Made by a program: the position numbers and the translations under genes. Source: Bacteroidota bacterium (GTDB lineage Bacteria > Bacteroidota > Bacteroidia > Chitinophagales > Chitinophagaceae). From it: a DNA stretch of 64,000 nt. Location: contig JAEZZY010000019.1 in the NCBI GenBank assembly GCA_023418315.1, positions 96,480 to 160,479 of the forward strand, read 5' to 3'. This document shows, in pieces, positions 53,714 to 62,555 of this stretch. How positions within the stretch are numbered: position 1 is the stretch's first letter; the number at the start of each line of letters is the position of its first letter. The notes under the pieces are model-generated. The model saw only the letters and a list, made by a program, of their open reading frames with translations, had not been told where the DNA came from and ran no database searches.

Positions 53714-54068
53714 GTTTTTATTTTTCGGAAAGGTAAAGTTAGGTTATTTGTCATAGGCAATTACTGGTTTTGATGAAATGTGCTTTAAAAAATCATCCTT
53801 GAAAATCCAAAATCTCATTTTCGATTTTCAAGGATGAAGCCAGGAGCCGAAACCGTCATTTTGAAATGAGCAGCCCGGTAGAAACGCCTATAAGAGGATT
53901 TGAAAAAGGAGTAGGGCGGCTACATCCATGCTTTATATTTTTCTATAAAAGGATTGCAAATTTTAATGCACATATAGCCCTCGTACCGTAAGAAAATTTA
54001 GCTTTGCAGCGCTACTTGTTTATGCAAGTGGTATATTCATCCATCTATATTTAATATTCTAAAAAAAC
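53714..54068. other. 355-nt gap with a 14-bp hairpin
   Basis: CATCCTTGAAAATC (53794-53807) and its exact complement (53823-53836) flank a 15-nt loop. No T-run follows, so it is not a standard terminator. The remaining stretch to the rpe start has short open frames only and no recognised gene or repeat. Confidence 0.6.
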
Positions 54069-54722
54069 ATGGCTATCATAGCGCCTTCCATACTGTCTGC
54101 TAATTTTCTCAATCTGGAGAAAGACATTGAAATGATCAATCAAAGTGAAGCGGATTGGTTTCATTTGGATGTGATGGACGGAAGATTTGTACCCAATATC
54201 AGCTTTGGGCTGCCCGTTATCGCCGCGATGAAAAAAGCAGCGAAGAAAGTGTTTGATGTGCATCTAATGATCGTAGAGCCCGAAAAATATTTTGAGGATT
54301 TTGCCAAAGCAGGTGCGAATATCCTTAGCGTTCATTATGAAGCGAGCACACATTTGCATAGAAGCCTGCAAGCCATAAAAGCACTGGGTATGAAAGCCGG
54401 TGTGGCCATCAACCCGCATACGCCGGTAAGCGCCCTGGAAGATGTGATAAGCGATATAGACCTGGTGTGCATGATGAGCGTGAACCCTGGTTTTGGCGGG
54501 CAAAAATTTATCCCTCATACTTTAAAGAAAATAGAAACCTTAAAAGAAATCATCCTGCGCAATAATGCCGGAACACTGATAGAAATAGACGGAGGCGTAA
54601 CGCTTGAAAACGCAAAGGATATTCTCCATGCAGGTGCGGATGTGCTGGTGGCAGGCAATACGGTTTTCTCTTCCCCCGATCCTATAGCCACCATACAAAA
54701 ACTAAAAGCCACAGGAAAATAA
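54069..54722 (+). CDS. rpe: ribulose-phosphate 3-epimerase
   Basis: 217 residues. TIM-barrel motifs IAPSILSANFLNLEKDI, HLDVMDGRFVPNISFG, VHLMIVEPEKY, MSVNPGFGGQKFI and IDGGVTLENA are complete. Interconverts ribulose- and xylulose-5-phosphate in the pentose phosphate pathway. Followed by the TonB receptor on the same strand after 36 nt. Confidence 0.97.
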   Translation: MAIIAPSILSANFLNLEKDIEMINQSEADWFHLDVMDGRFVPNISFGLPVIAAMKKAAKKVFDVHLMIVEPEKYFEDFAKAGANILSVHYEASTHLHRSLQAIKALGMKAGVAINPHTPVSALEDVISDIDLVCMMSVNPGFGGQKFIPHTLKKIETLKEIILRNNAGTLIEIDGGVTLENAKDILHAGADVLVAGNTVFSSPDPIATIQKLKATGK

Positions 54723-54758
54723 TTTCGGAGTATATTCGTTTTTGGTGAACCTGTGTTC

Positions 54759-57275
54759 ATGAAGGCGCACCGGGCTTCTGATGCTGTCGGATGTCTGGCG
54801 CAAACCCAAAAAATAATTGCGAAGAACTTGAAAAAAATATCTGCATCTCTTTTACTGTTGCTGATTGTATGGTCTGCTGCTGCACAGCAAGCCGTGCTCA
54901 CCGGTACTGTGAAAGACGAACAAGGCAACCCCATAGAACTCGTAACCGTAGCGGTGGAAGGCACAAGCATCGGTACGCTTAGCCTGCCGGACGGCACCTA
55001 TGAACTGACGCTCCCTTCCGGTACAAAACATACCCTTGTATTTGATTACATGGGGCTTTCCATACAGCGCAAATCAGTAACCCTTAGCGCCGGAGAACGC
55101 CGTGTGCTGGATATGGTATTTAGCAAAAAAGAAAATATATTAGGTGAAGTAATAAAACGCAGCGACCGCACCAAAACGGAAATAGGAGCCATACAAATAG
55201 ATGCTTCGAAAGCAGGGCTGCTGCCCAGTACCGTAGGCGGCATTGAAGGCATTTTAAAAACATTTGTAGGCTCTAATAATGAACTTACTTCCCAATATAC
55301 CGTGCGCGGCGGCAACTATGATGAAAACCTGGTGTATGTAAACGATTTTGAAGTGTACCGTCCCTTTCTTACCCGCAGCGGACAACAGGAAGGGCTTAGC
55401 TTTATCAATGCGGATCTGGTGTCGAATGTCTATTTTTCAGTAGGCGGTTTTCAGGCGCGCTATGGTGATAAGATGAGCAGCGTGCTGGATGTGAATTATA
55501 AACGCCCGGAAAAATTCGGCGGCAGTGTCATGCTTAGTTTGCTGGGCGCCAGCCTGCATTTGGAAGGCGCTACACGCGATAAAAAACTAACCTACCTCAT
55601 AGGGCTTCGGCAAAAAAGCAATCAATACTTATTGCAAGCGCAGCCTACCAAAGGCATTTACAATCCTTCCTTTACCGATGTGCAAGCCAATGTAAACTAT
55701 CGCCCGAATGATAAATGGGAAGTGGATATTCTTGCCAATTATGCACGCAATCGCTTTACTTTTTATCCCGAACAATCGGTGAGCACCTTTGGGGTTATCA
55801 ACAAGGCGTTCAAGCTCGAAACCTATTTTAATGGAGGAGAAATAGACCAGTTTGACTCCAGATTTGGCGGCATTTCCGCATCCTATAAACCCGGTAAAAA
55901 ATTAAAACTGAAATTGCTCGCATCCGGCTTCCAAACGGATGAACGCGAAACCTATGATATTCACGGGGAGTACTCTTTAGGAGAAATAGAAACGGACTTA
56001 GGAAAAGAAAATTTCGGACAGGTTAAATATGGTCTCGGCACGGGCATCATTCATACCTATGCGCGCAATTATCTAAAGGTAAATATGGGCAATATAGGGC
56101 ATCGCGGATTTTATGATGCGCAGAAACATTTTATTAGTTGGGGACTGGATGCTCATTATATTTCCATCAACGACCGGCTTAGGGAATGGGAGCGCAGGGA
56201 TTCTGCCGGATTTACACAACCCTATCTGCAAGATTCGCTGGTGATGATGCGGTTTTATAAATCCGGTGCAGATTTTTCCTATATGCGCTACAGCGGCTTT
56301 ATACAAGATAATTTCCGGTTTAGCGATTCACTGGATCTGACGGTATCAGCCGGTTTGCGGTTTAATTACAATCAACTGAATGGCGAGTTTATCCTTAGCC
56401 CACGGGTGCAGCTTGCCTATAGCCCCAACTGGAAACGGGAGGTAATATTTAAAATTGCGGGGGGAATGTACGCCCAGCCTCCTCTCTATCGCGAAATGCG
56501 TGATCTCAACGGAAATGTGAACCAGGGGCTGAGGGCACAGAAATCCTTGCACTTCGTAGCCGGTACCGATTATAATTTTAAAATGTATAACCGCCCTTTC
56601 AAGCTTACTACGGAATTATATTATAAAAAACTGACCGACCTCGTTCCCTATGAATATGATAATGTGCGCATCCGCTATTTTGGACAGAACAGCGCAGTGG
56701 GCTATGCTTACGGAGGTGAAGTGCGTTTGTTTGGCGATCTGGTAAAAGATGCCACTTCGTGGATAAGTGTAGGGGTGATGAAAACAGCTGAAGACGTGCT
56801 GAATGATAAAATTGTTTATAAAAATACGCTTGGAGCAGACAGCGCTACGGTTTATCCCGGTTATATTCCACGTCCTACCGACCAGCGTTTTATGCTGGGG
56901 CTTTATATGGAAGACTACCTGCCTACGAACAAGAATTTTAAAGTTCATCTCAATTTTATGTATGCTACGGGATTGCCTTTTGGCCCGCCGGATAAGGAAC
57001 GCTATGCCGATACGCTCCGCCTGCCCGACTACCGCCGTGTGGATATAGGTTTTGCTGCTCTACTCTGGGACGGTGCCAAAAAAGAACGACCCGCCCATAG
57101 CTTCTTCAAAAATTTTAATCATGTATGGCTCAGTTTGGAAGTATTTAACCTGCTGGGCATTCAGAATACCTTGTCTTATACCTTCATTCAGGATCAGACC
57201 ACAGGGCGGGAATATGCGGTACCCAACAGGCTCACCTCACGGCTGCTGAATGTAAAACTGGCAGTAAGTTTTTGA
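54759..57275 (+). CDS. TonB-dependent receptor with N-terminal CarboxypepD_reg-like domain
   Basis: 838 residues if started at ATG 54759; an in-frame TTG at 54828 would give a cleaner signal peptide (KKISASLLLLLIVWSAAAQQ). The CarboxypepD_reg-like domain (VLTGTVKDEQGNPIELVTVA) precedes the plug (VGGIEGILKTFVGSNNELTS, YTVRGGNYDENLVYVND) and a barrel ending LLNVKLAVSF with terminal Phe. No SusD partner, so it is not a PUL pair; more like a stand-alone siderophore or peptide receptor. Substrate unknown. Confidence 0.9.
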   Translation: MKAHRASDAVGCLAQTQKIIAKNLKKISASLLLLLIVWSAAAQQAVLTGTVKDEQGNPIELVTVAVEGTSIGTLSLPDGTYELTLPSGTKHTLVFDYMGLSIQRKSVTLSAGERRVLDMVFSKKENILGEVIKRSDRTKTEIGAIQIDASKAGLLPSTVGGIEGILKTFVGSNNELTSQYTVRGGNYDENLVYVNDFEVYRPFLTRSGQQEGLSFINADLVSNVYFSVGGFQARYGDKMSSVLDVNYKRPEKFGGSVMLSLLGASLHLEGATRDKKLTYLIGLRQKSNQYLLQAQPTKGIYNPSFTDVQANVNYRPNDKWEVDILANYARNRFTFYPEQSVSTFGVINKAFKLETYFNGGEIDQFDSRFGGISASYKPGKKLKLKLLASGFQTDERETYDIHGEYSLGEIETDLGKENFGQVKYGLGTGIIHTYARNYLKVNMGNIGHRGFYDAQKHFISWGLDAHYISINDRLREWERRDSAGFTQPYLQDSLVMMRFYKSGADFSYMRYSGFIQDNFRFSDSLDLTVSAGLRFNYNQLNGEFILSPRVQLAYSPNWKREVIFKIAGGMYAQPPLYREMRDLNGNVNQGLRAQKSLHFVAGTDYNFKMYNRPFKLTTELYYKKLTDLVPYEYDNVRIRYFGQNSAVGYAYGGEVRLFGDLVKDATSWISVGVMKTAEDVLNDKIVYKNTLGADSATVYPGYIPRPTDQRFMLGLYMEDYLPTNKNFKVHLNFMYATGLPFGPPDKERYADTLRLPDYRRVDIGFAALLWDGAKKERPAHSFFKNFNHVWLSLEVFNLLGIQNTLSYTFIQDQTTGREYAVPNRLTSRLLNVKLAVSF

Positions 57276-57345
57276 TGTTTTTAATCTCCGAAACCCTTTA
57301 CTATAAAGAGATGAACAAGATACTTCAAAAAAAGTTTGTAAAACT

Positions 57346-57376
57346 TTTGGTGGGCAATCGGATATTTTTATCTTTG
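57346..57376 (+). promoter_or_regulatory. tRNA-Lys promoter
   Basis: TTTG (57346-57349), a 19-nt spacer and TATCTTTG (57369-57376), the best match to consensus in the window; tRNA begins 28 nt later. Confidence 0.85.
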
Positions 57377-57404
57377 CACCCCGTTCTGAAAAGAACATAC
57401 GGTT

Positions 57405-57477
57405 GATTCCGTAGCTCAGTTGGTAGAGCAATACACTTTTAATGTATGGGCCCTGGGTTCGAGTCCCAGCGGGATCA
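57405..57477 (+). tRNA. tRNA-Lys(TTT)
   Basis: 73 nt: acceptor GATTCCG/CGGGATC, D arm GCTCAGTTGGTAGAGC, anticodon arm ATACA-CTTTTAA-TGTAT with anticodon TTT, T arm CTGGG-TTCGAGT-CCCAG. CCA is not encoded. Confidence 0.96.
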
Positions 57478-57489
57478 CTCCCAAATCTT

Positions 57490-57530
57490 AAAACTCCTTG
57501 ATAAATACTTCAAGGAGTTTTTTGTTTTTT
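57490..57530 (+). terminator. terminator of tRNA-Lys
   Basis: AAAACTCCTTGA (57490-57501) and TCAAGGAGTTTT (57510-57521) form a perfect 12-bp stem followed by TTTGTTTTTT. Confidence 0.92.
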
Positions 57531-57554
57531 TGGTTCAAACATTGGGAGGTTACT

Positions 57555-57592
57555 TCCCAAAAAACGAAAGGTTGTCTTTTAGGACAACCTTT
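57555..57592 (-). terminator. terminator of the acyl-CoA dehydrogenase gene
   Basis: AAAGGTTGTC (57567-57576) pairs with GACAACCTTT (57583-57592); on the minus strand the stem is followed by CGTTTTTT. It sits 24 nt past the stop. Confidence 0.85.
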
Positions 57593-57616
57593 TAACGTTC
57601 TTATTTTTTGAAGCAG

Positions 57617-58759
57617 TTAATCTTTCAAAACAGTACGGCTGATGACAATTTTCTGTACTTCGCTGGTGCCTTCGTAAATCTGGGTGATTTTAGCATCGCG
57701 GAGTAAGCGTTCTACGTGAAATTCTTTTACATAGCCATATCCTCCGTGAATCTGCACGGCTTCGCTGGTTACCCATTGTGCTATTTCGGAAGCATAGAGC
57801 TTTGCCATAGATGCCGACAAGGTATAGTCTTGATGCTGGTCTTTGGTCCATGCGGCTTTGAGGCACATCAGGCGGGCACCTTCTATAGCGGTAGCCATAT
57901 CGGCAAGTTTAAAAGCAATGGCTTGATGATTCATGATTTCCGTGCCGAAGGCTTTGCGTTCTTTGGAATATTTCAACGCCAGTTCGTAAGCGCCGCTGGC
58001 GATGCCTAATGCCTGAGAAGCGATGCCGATACGTCCGCCGGCAAGGGTTTTCATAGCAAAGGTAAAGCCGAAACCATCGTCGCCAATTCTGTTTTCCTTA
58101 GGCACTTTCACATCTTGAAACATGATGCTGTGCGTATCGCTTCCGCGGATGCCGAGTTTGTTTTCCTTAGCGCCTACGGTTACACCAGCCCAGTCTTTTT
58201 CTACAATAAAAGCGTTGATGCCTTTGTGTTTTTTCTCGGGGTAGGTTTGTGCGATTACGAGATAATAAGCAGCAGAGCTGCCGTTGGTAATCCAGTTTTT
58301 GGTACCGTTCAGCAAGTAGTAGTCGCCTTTGTCTTCGGCGGTGGTGCGTTGTGATGTAGCGTCCGAGCCGGCTTCGGGTTCGCTCAGCAAAAAGGCGCCG
58401 AGTTTTTCGCCGGTAGCGAGCTTGGTGAGGTATTTTTGTTTTTGTTCTTCATTGGCGTAGGTTTCCAACCCCCAGCACACCAGTGAGTTGTTTACACTCA
58501 TACATACGGAGGTGGAAGCATCTATTTTAGAAATTTCTTCCATAGCCAGCACATAGCTCACGGTATCCATGCCCGAGCCGCCGTATTTAGGATCTACCAT
58601 CATTCCCAAAAAACCTAATTCGCCCAGTTTTTTTATTTGTTCCGTAGGGAATTTTGCTTGTTCATCGCGTTCGATTACGCCGGGCAACAGTTCGTTTCGG
58701 GCAAAATCTCTTGCCGCCATTTGTACGGCTTTTTGCTCTTCTGTAAGTTGGAAGTTCAT
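57617..58759 (-). CDS. acyl-CoA dehydrogenase
   Basis: 380 residues, typical length. GAFLLSEPEAGSD, KNWITNGSSAAYYLV, the FAD-binding FGTEIMNHQAIAFKLADM and the catalytic-base region QIYEGTSEVQKIVI are intact. Short- to medium-chain type by similarity; oxidises acyl-CoA to enoyl-CoA with ETF. No ETF genes adjacent. Confidence 0.95.
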   Translation of the reverse strand: MNFQLTEEQKAVQMAARDFARNELLPGVIERDEQAKFPTEQIKKLGELGFLGMMVDPKYGGSGMDTVSYVLAMEEISKIDASTSVCMSVNNSLVCWGLETYANEEQKQKYLTKLATGEKLGAFLLSEPEAGSDATSQRTTAEDKGDYYLLNGTKNWITNGSSAAYYLVIAQTYPEKKHKGINAFIVEKDWAGVTVGAKENKLGIRGSDTHSIMFQDVKVPKENRIGDDGFGFTFAMKTLAGGRIGIASQALGIASGAYELALKYSKERKAFGTEIMNHQAIAFKLADMATAIEGARLMCLKAAWTKDQHQDYTLSASMAKLYASEIAQWVTSEAVQIHGGYGYVKEFHVERLLRDAKITQIYEGTSEVQKIVISRTVLKD

Positions 58760-58836
58760 ATTCAGCTATGATATTTATATATAAAAAGGAAGAGCAATGA
58801 TACGGCAATGTTCTTTTACATTCAAGAAAAAGCATA

Positions 58837-59292
58837 CTATTTTTCCGTGAGGAGCGCCTGTATCGTGATCTTTTCTCCTTTGAAATGCACATGTTCTGCC
58901 TCTACCGGTGGTATTCTTACTGTCATTAATCCGTTGTTGAAACTGATCCGTGCCGACTTTTCATCCAGTCCGGTAGTGAGGTAGGCATCCGTAGTGTCTT
59001 GCAGGATGGCTATTATTTTCACCTCTTCATCGGTTTGGGGGTTATGCACGATTTTATAATTGCCGTTTACCGTGGGCAGTTTCCCGAATTTCAGCACCAA
59101 TCCTCTGCTGTCCAGGCCTATGGCGATCATGGTATTGCTTGTGTCCTGTAGGGTTACGTTTACGGTTTCATAGACCTTATCGTCCACCATCCAGGTGCCA
59201 TCTTTTATTTCATTGCGCACAATGGTGCTGCGGCATGAAAAGAAAAGAACGCAAGAAAACAGAACGAGGAAGAGGAGGTTTGTTTTTCGCAT
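58837..59292 (-). CDS. lipoprotein, tandem paralogue 1
   Basis: 151 residues with lipobox VLFFSC. The body shares the layout of the next gene (NGNYKIVHNPQTDEEVKI, DAYLTTGLDEKSARIS, MTVRIPPVEAE). No known family recognised; probably a beta-rich surface or periplasmic lipoprotein. Confidence 0.7.
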   Translation of the reverse strand: MRKTNLLFLVLFSCVLFFSCRSTIVRNEIKDGTWMVDDKVYETVNVTLQDTSNTMIAIGLDSRGLVLKFGKLPTVNGNYKIVHNPQTDEEVKIIAILQDTTDAYLTTGLDEKSARISFNNGLMTVRIPPVEAEHVHFKGEKITIQALLTEK

Positions 59293-59345
59293 ACGTTCCC
59301 AAAGCTATTGATTTTTGAGAACTCTCAGTTGCTTTATAAAGAAAA

Positions 59346-59375
59346 AAAGCCGCGAAGCAATTTGTCCGCGGCTTT
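59346..59375 (-). terminator. terminator between the two lipoprotein genes
   Basis: AAAGCCGCG (59346-59354) and CGCGGCTTT (59367-59375); on the minus strand it is followed by TTTTTTT and terminates the 59403 gene before the 58837 gene. Confidence 0.9.
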
Positions 59376-59402
59376 CCTTCTATTTATACTCTTTATTACC
59401 CG

Positions 59403-59840
59403 TTACGGCTGTCTTAAGTCGGCAGAAATGAGCAAGCTGTCGGTTCCCAGCAAGTTTTTAGCCCATACATCGGGTACTTTCACTGCTACCTTATTGGAGT
59501 TTACCGTTACATTAGCCTCTTTATTATCCAGACCGGTAGTATGGTATGCATTGAGGGCGCTTCCTTCCGTAACCGTAATGGCTATTTCGCCGGCTGCCGG
59601 CGTGCCGCCTACTATTCTAAATTTGCCATCAGTAGTAGGGATGGTGCTGCCGAAGGTAACCGTAATGCCGTTGTTATTATCGGTGGCGGATAAAGTGGTT
59701 TGGGTAACGGTTACACTCGTGGCGGTTCGGGTGTTGGCGCCAACTCTCCAAGTATTGGTGGTAGAAGGCAGGTTGTCGTCTTTTTTGCAGGCGGTAAAAA
59801 AAAGCCCGACTGCCGCAGTTGCTAAAAGGATTTTTTTCAT
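59403..59840 (-). CDS. lipoprotein, tandem paralogue 2
   Basis: 145 residues with lipobox GLFFTAC. Aligns by eye with the 58837 product: DGKFRIVGGTPAAGEIAI, NAYHTTGLDNKEANVTVN, VAVKVPDVWAKN. A terminator between the pair suggests separate transcripts. Function unknown. Confidence 0.72.
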   Translation of the reverse strand: MKKILLATAAVGLFFTACKKDDNLPSTTNTWRVGANTRTATSVTVTQTTLSATDNNNGITVTFGSTIPTTDGKFRIVGGTPAAGEIAITVTEGSALNAYHTTGLDNKEANVTVNSNKVAVKVPDVWAKNLLGTDSLLISADLRQP

Positions 59841-60025
59841 AACATTTGGATTTTTTGTTTCAGCCTATGAGGAAAACAAAACCATGCCTGCCCGGCTATC
59901 TTTTCATTTATCCTTCCGCTAAAAAATAGTTAAATGCAATAGCCTATGCGCCAAAAAATAATTGCAACGGCTTTATAAATAAGGAGTAACAGGATGGGGA
60001 TAAGGAAAAAGCCGAGCGCTTTTAG

Positions 60026-60052
60026 GCATTCGTTTAGAAAAAAAACGGATGC
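60026..60052. other. hairpin upstream of rpsL
   Basis: GCATTCGTTT (60026-60035) pairs with AAACGGATGC (60043-60052), one G-U. It lies about 140 nt before rpsL; the rest of the 354-nt gap (59841-60194) shows no gene. Confidence 0.4.
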
Positions 60053-60154
60053 TTCCAAATTGTTTCTTTATAGATGGCTGAGGCTATATATGCTGCAAAA
60101 GCGGTGGACGAATAAATAGTTCAAAAAAAAATTTCGTTTGATGGGAAAAAGGCA

Positions 60155-60162
60155 TACCTTTG
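60155..60162 (+). promoter_or_regulatory. -7 box for rpsL-rpsG
   Basis: TACCTTTG at 60155-60162, 32 nt before the rpsL ATG. The upstream TTTG at 60137 is only 14 nt away, shorter than usual, so the -33 element is uncertain. Confidence 0.6.
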
Positions 60163-60194
60163 CCGTCCAAATTAAAAATTTACCACAGTAAGCA

Positions 60195-60575
60195 ATGCCT
60201 ACTATACAACAATTAGTTCGTAAAGGTCGTGAGCAAATCCGCGCAAAATCCAAGTCTCGTGCGCTGGATGCTTGTCCACAACGCCGCGGTGTTTGTACCC
60301 GTGTATATACTACCACTCCAAAAAAGCCAAACTCTGCGCTTCGCAAAGTGGCAAAAGTGCGCCTTACCAATAAAATAGAGGTGATCGCTTACATACCGGG
60401 TGAAGGGCACAACCTGCAAGAACACAGCATCGTGTTGATTCGCGGAGGCCGTGTGAAAGATTTGCCGGGTGTACGTTACCATATCGTGCGGGGTGCTTTG
60501 GATACAGCGGGTGTGAAAGACCGTAAACAAAGCCGTTCTAAATACGGTACGAAGAAAGAAAAAGCAAAAAAATAA
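60195..60575 (+). CDS. rpsL: 30S ribosomal protein S12
   Basis: 126 residues. PTIQQLVRKGREQ start, TPKKPNSALRKVAKVRL with the Lys that is changed in streptomycin-resistant mutants still Lys, and GGRVKDLPGVRYHIVRG. Followed after 29 nt by rpsG. Confidence 0.98.
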   Translation: MPTIQQLVRKGREQIRAKSKSRALDACPQRRGVCTRVYTTTPKKPNSALRKVAKVRLTNKIEVIAYIPGEGHNLQEHSIVLIRGGRVKDLPGVRYHIVRGALDTAGVKDRKQSRSKYGTKKEKAKK

Positions 60576-60604
60576 TTTTTACTAAAAGTAATTTTCAATA
60601 AACA

Positions 60605-61072
60605 ATGAGAAAGGCACAAGCCAAAAAGCTTCCTTTAGCTCCCGATCCAAAATTTAACGACAAACAGGTTACCCGTTTTGTAAACTGCTTGATGTGGGGT
60701 GGGAATAAGAGTATCGTATTATCCGCTTTTTATGATGCTTTGGATAAAGTTTCTAAAATGACCGGTGAAGAGGGTTATGAAGTGTGGAAACGCGCATTAG
60801 TCAATGTAACACCAGCTGTAGAAGTACGCAGCCGCCGCATCGGTGGTGCTACTTTCCAGATTCCTTCGGAAGTACGCCCTGACCGCAAAATATCTCTGAG
60901 CATGAAATGGCTCATACGCTATAGCCGCGAACGCAATGGTAAAACCATCGCCGATAAACTGGCAAATGAAATAGTAGCTGCCAGCAAGGGTGAAGGCGCT
61001 GCTGTAAAGAAAAAAGAAGATACACACCGCATGGCTGAGGCCAACAAAGCCTTTGCACACTTTAAGGTATAA
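60605..61072 (+). CDS. rpsG: 30S ribosomal protein S7
   Basis: 155 residues: VTRFVNCLMWGGNKSIV, VEVRSRRIGGATFQIPSEV and the ending HRMAEANKAFAHF. Completes a two-gene ribosomal unit; the usual fusA does not follow, and a terminator closes the transcript. Confidence 0.98.
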   Translation: MRKAQAKKLPLAPDPKFNDKQVTRFVNCLMWGGNKSIVLSAFYDALDKVSKMTGEEGYEVWKRALVNVTPAVEVRSRRIGGATFQIPSEVRPDRKISLSMKWLIRYSRERNGKTIADKLANEIVAASKGEGAAVKKKEDTHRMAEANKAFAHFKV

Positions 61073-61093
61073 GCTCACTTATTATATTTGGAG

Positions 61094-61125
61094 AAACCGC
61101 AGCACTTATGTTGCGGTTTTTTATT
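61094..61125 (+). terminator. terminator after rpsG
   Basis: AAACCGCA (61094-61101) and TGCGGTTT (61112-61119) followed by TTTATTT, 22 nt past the stop. Confidence 0.85.
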
Positions 61126-61158
61126 TGCCTAAGGACTGCCTATTTTTGAAGGGTTGAT

Positions 61159-62523
61159 ATGAAACTACTTCCCCGGGCGCTTTTATCTTCCTTATCGTTT
61201 ATAGAAGAATTTAATCTTAACGAATTTCAGGAAGCCCATAGACATCCCTCCGCTACATCCCTACGTTTCCATCCGCGGAAGATCACTCCGGCAATAGCCG
61301 GCACTACCGTTCCCTGGTGCGAAACGGGGATTTACTTGTCTGAGCGCCCTTTGTTTACTACCGACCCGGTTTTTCATGCGGGAGGATACTATGTGCAGGA
61401 GGCGTCTTCCATGTTTTTGGATCATGCCGTCAAACAACTGTTTCCGGAGCAAACTCAGTTGCGGGTGTTAGACCTCTGTGCCGCACCGGGTGGAAAATCC
61501 ACTTTACTGGCATCCTTACTGACGGAAAACAGCTTGCTGATCAGTAATGAAGTAATCCGTACACGGGCTGCCATTCTTGAAGAAAACACGGTGCGATGGG
61601 GTTATACCAATCATTGGGTAACTAGCAATGATCCCAAAGATTTCGGAACGATAAACGGCTATTTTGACCTCATGGTAGTAGATGCGCCTTGTAGCGGTTC
61701 CGGGTTATTCCGAAAAGACCCAAAAGCGTTGGAGAACTGGACGATGGAGAATGTAACAATTTGCGCAGCCAGGCAAAAACGCATCCTTGCCGATGCCTGG
61801 AATTGCCTAAAAGAAAATGGGGTGCTGATTTATGCCACATGTTCCTTTTCTCCCCAGGAAAATGAAGAAATACTGGATTGGCTAAGCGATGAATTTGAGG
61901 TATCATCTATACCGCTTCGCACGGAGAAAAAATGGAATATTGTAGAAACATTTTCCTATAAAAACCGGCTTTGCGGTTATCGTTTTTTTCCTGACAAGCT
62001 GCGGGGTGAAGGATTTTTTATTGCTGCAATAAGAAAAAACAGTGTGTCTTCTCCAACAAAAATTCCAAAAGAAAAACCCTCCTCCCTCGAAAAAATAAAA
62101 GAATATTCCAAAACTATTTTAACCGAAAACAATTGGCATTTTATAGAAAGCCCTGACGGATGGAAGGCAATTCTGAAGGAACATGAAGCGGATTACCGAT
62201 TGTTGAAAAGCAGATTTTATTTGCGAAAAACAGGCGTGAACATAGGCACCTTCACACCCAAGGAATGGATACCCCACCATGAAGTGGCTATGAGTATTGA
62301 CCGGTATAAAGACCTGCCTGCTAAGGAGGTGGATAGGGAAACCGCGTTAAGATTTTTGAAAAAAGAAGATATTGGGAGTAGGGAACTTCCAAAAGGTTGG
62401 TATCTTGTAACGTATCAAGGGCTTTCTTTAGGATGGATTAAATCATTAGGCAACCGGAGCAATAACTACCTGCCCAAGCATTGGCGAATAAGAATGGAAC
62501 TGCCGCCCGAAGATCAGGCATAA
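61159..62523 (+). CDS. RsmF/NSUN-type rRNA cytosine-C5 methyltransferase
   Basis: 454 residues. The SAM motif LDLCAAPGGKSTLLASLL, VDAPCSGSGLFRKDP (motif IV with catalytic Cys) and ATCSFSPQENEEIL (motif VI Cys) are those of RNA m5C enzymes. The C-terminal part (about 310-454) matches the RsmF-type extra domain (NIGTFTPKEWIPHHEVAMS). Substrate is probably 16S rRNA. Confidence 0.9.
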   Translation: MKLLPRALLSSLSFIEEFNLNEFQEAHRHPSATSLRFHPRKITPAIAGTTVPWCETGIYLSERPLFTTDPVFHAGGYYVQEASSMFLDHAVKQLFPEQTQLRVLDLCAAPGGKSTLLASLLTENSLLISNEVIRTRAAILEENTVRWGYTNHWVTSNDPKDFGTINGYFDLMVVDAPCSGSGLFRKDPKALENWTMENVTICAARQKRILADAWNCLKENGVLIYATCSFSPQENEEILDWLSDEFEVSSIPLRTEKKWNIVETFSYKNRLCGYRFFPDKLRGEGFFIAAIRKNSVSSPTKIPKEKPSSLEKIKEYSKTILTENNWHFIESPDGWKAILKEHEADYRLLKSRFYLRKTGVNIGTFTPKEWIPHHEVAMSIDRYKDLPAKEVDRETALRFLKKEDIGSRELPKGWYLVTYQGLSLGWIKSLGNRSNNYLPKHWRIRMELPPEDQA

Positions 62524-62555
62524 AAATTGTTTGGATCAAAAAAACAGCTTATTTC

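Noticed and set aside
53838..54000. Short plus-strand frames before rpe
   Set aside because: Under 45 codons, no family resemblance, and no start signal; left as gene-free.
54759..57275. SusC-type receptor of a polysaccharide locus
   Set aside because: No SusD gene or glycoside hydrolases adjacent, and the length (838) is short for SusC.
60195..60575. Streptomycin-resistance change in S12
   Set aside because: The lysines in TPKKPNS and RVKDLPG are unchanged.
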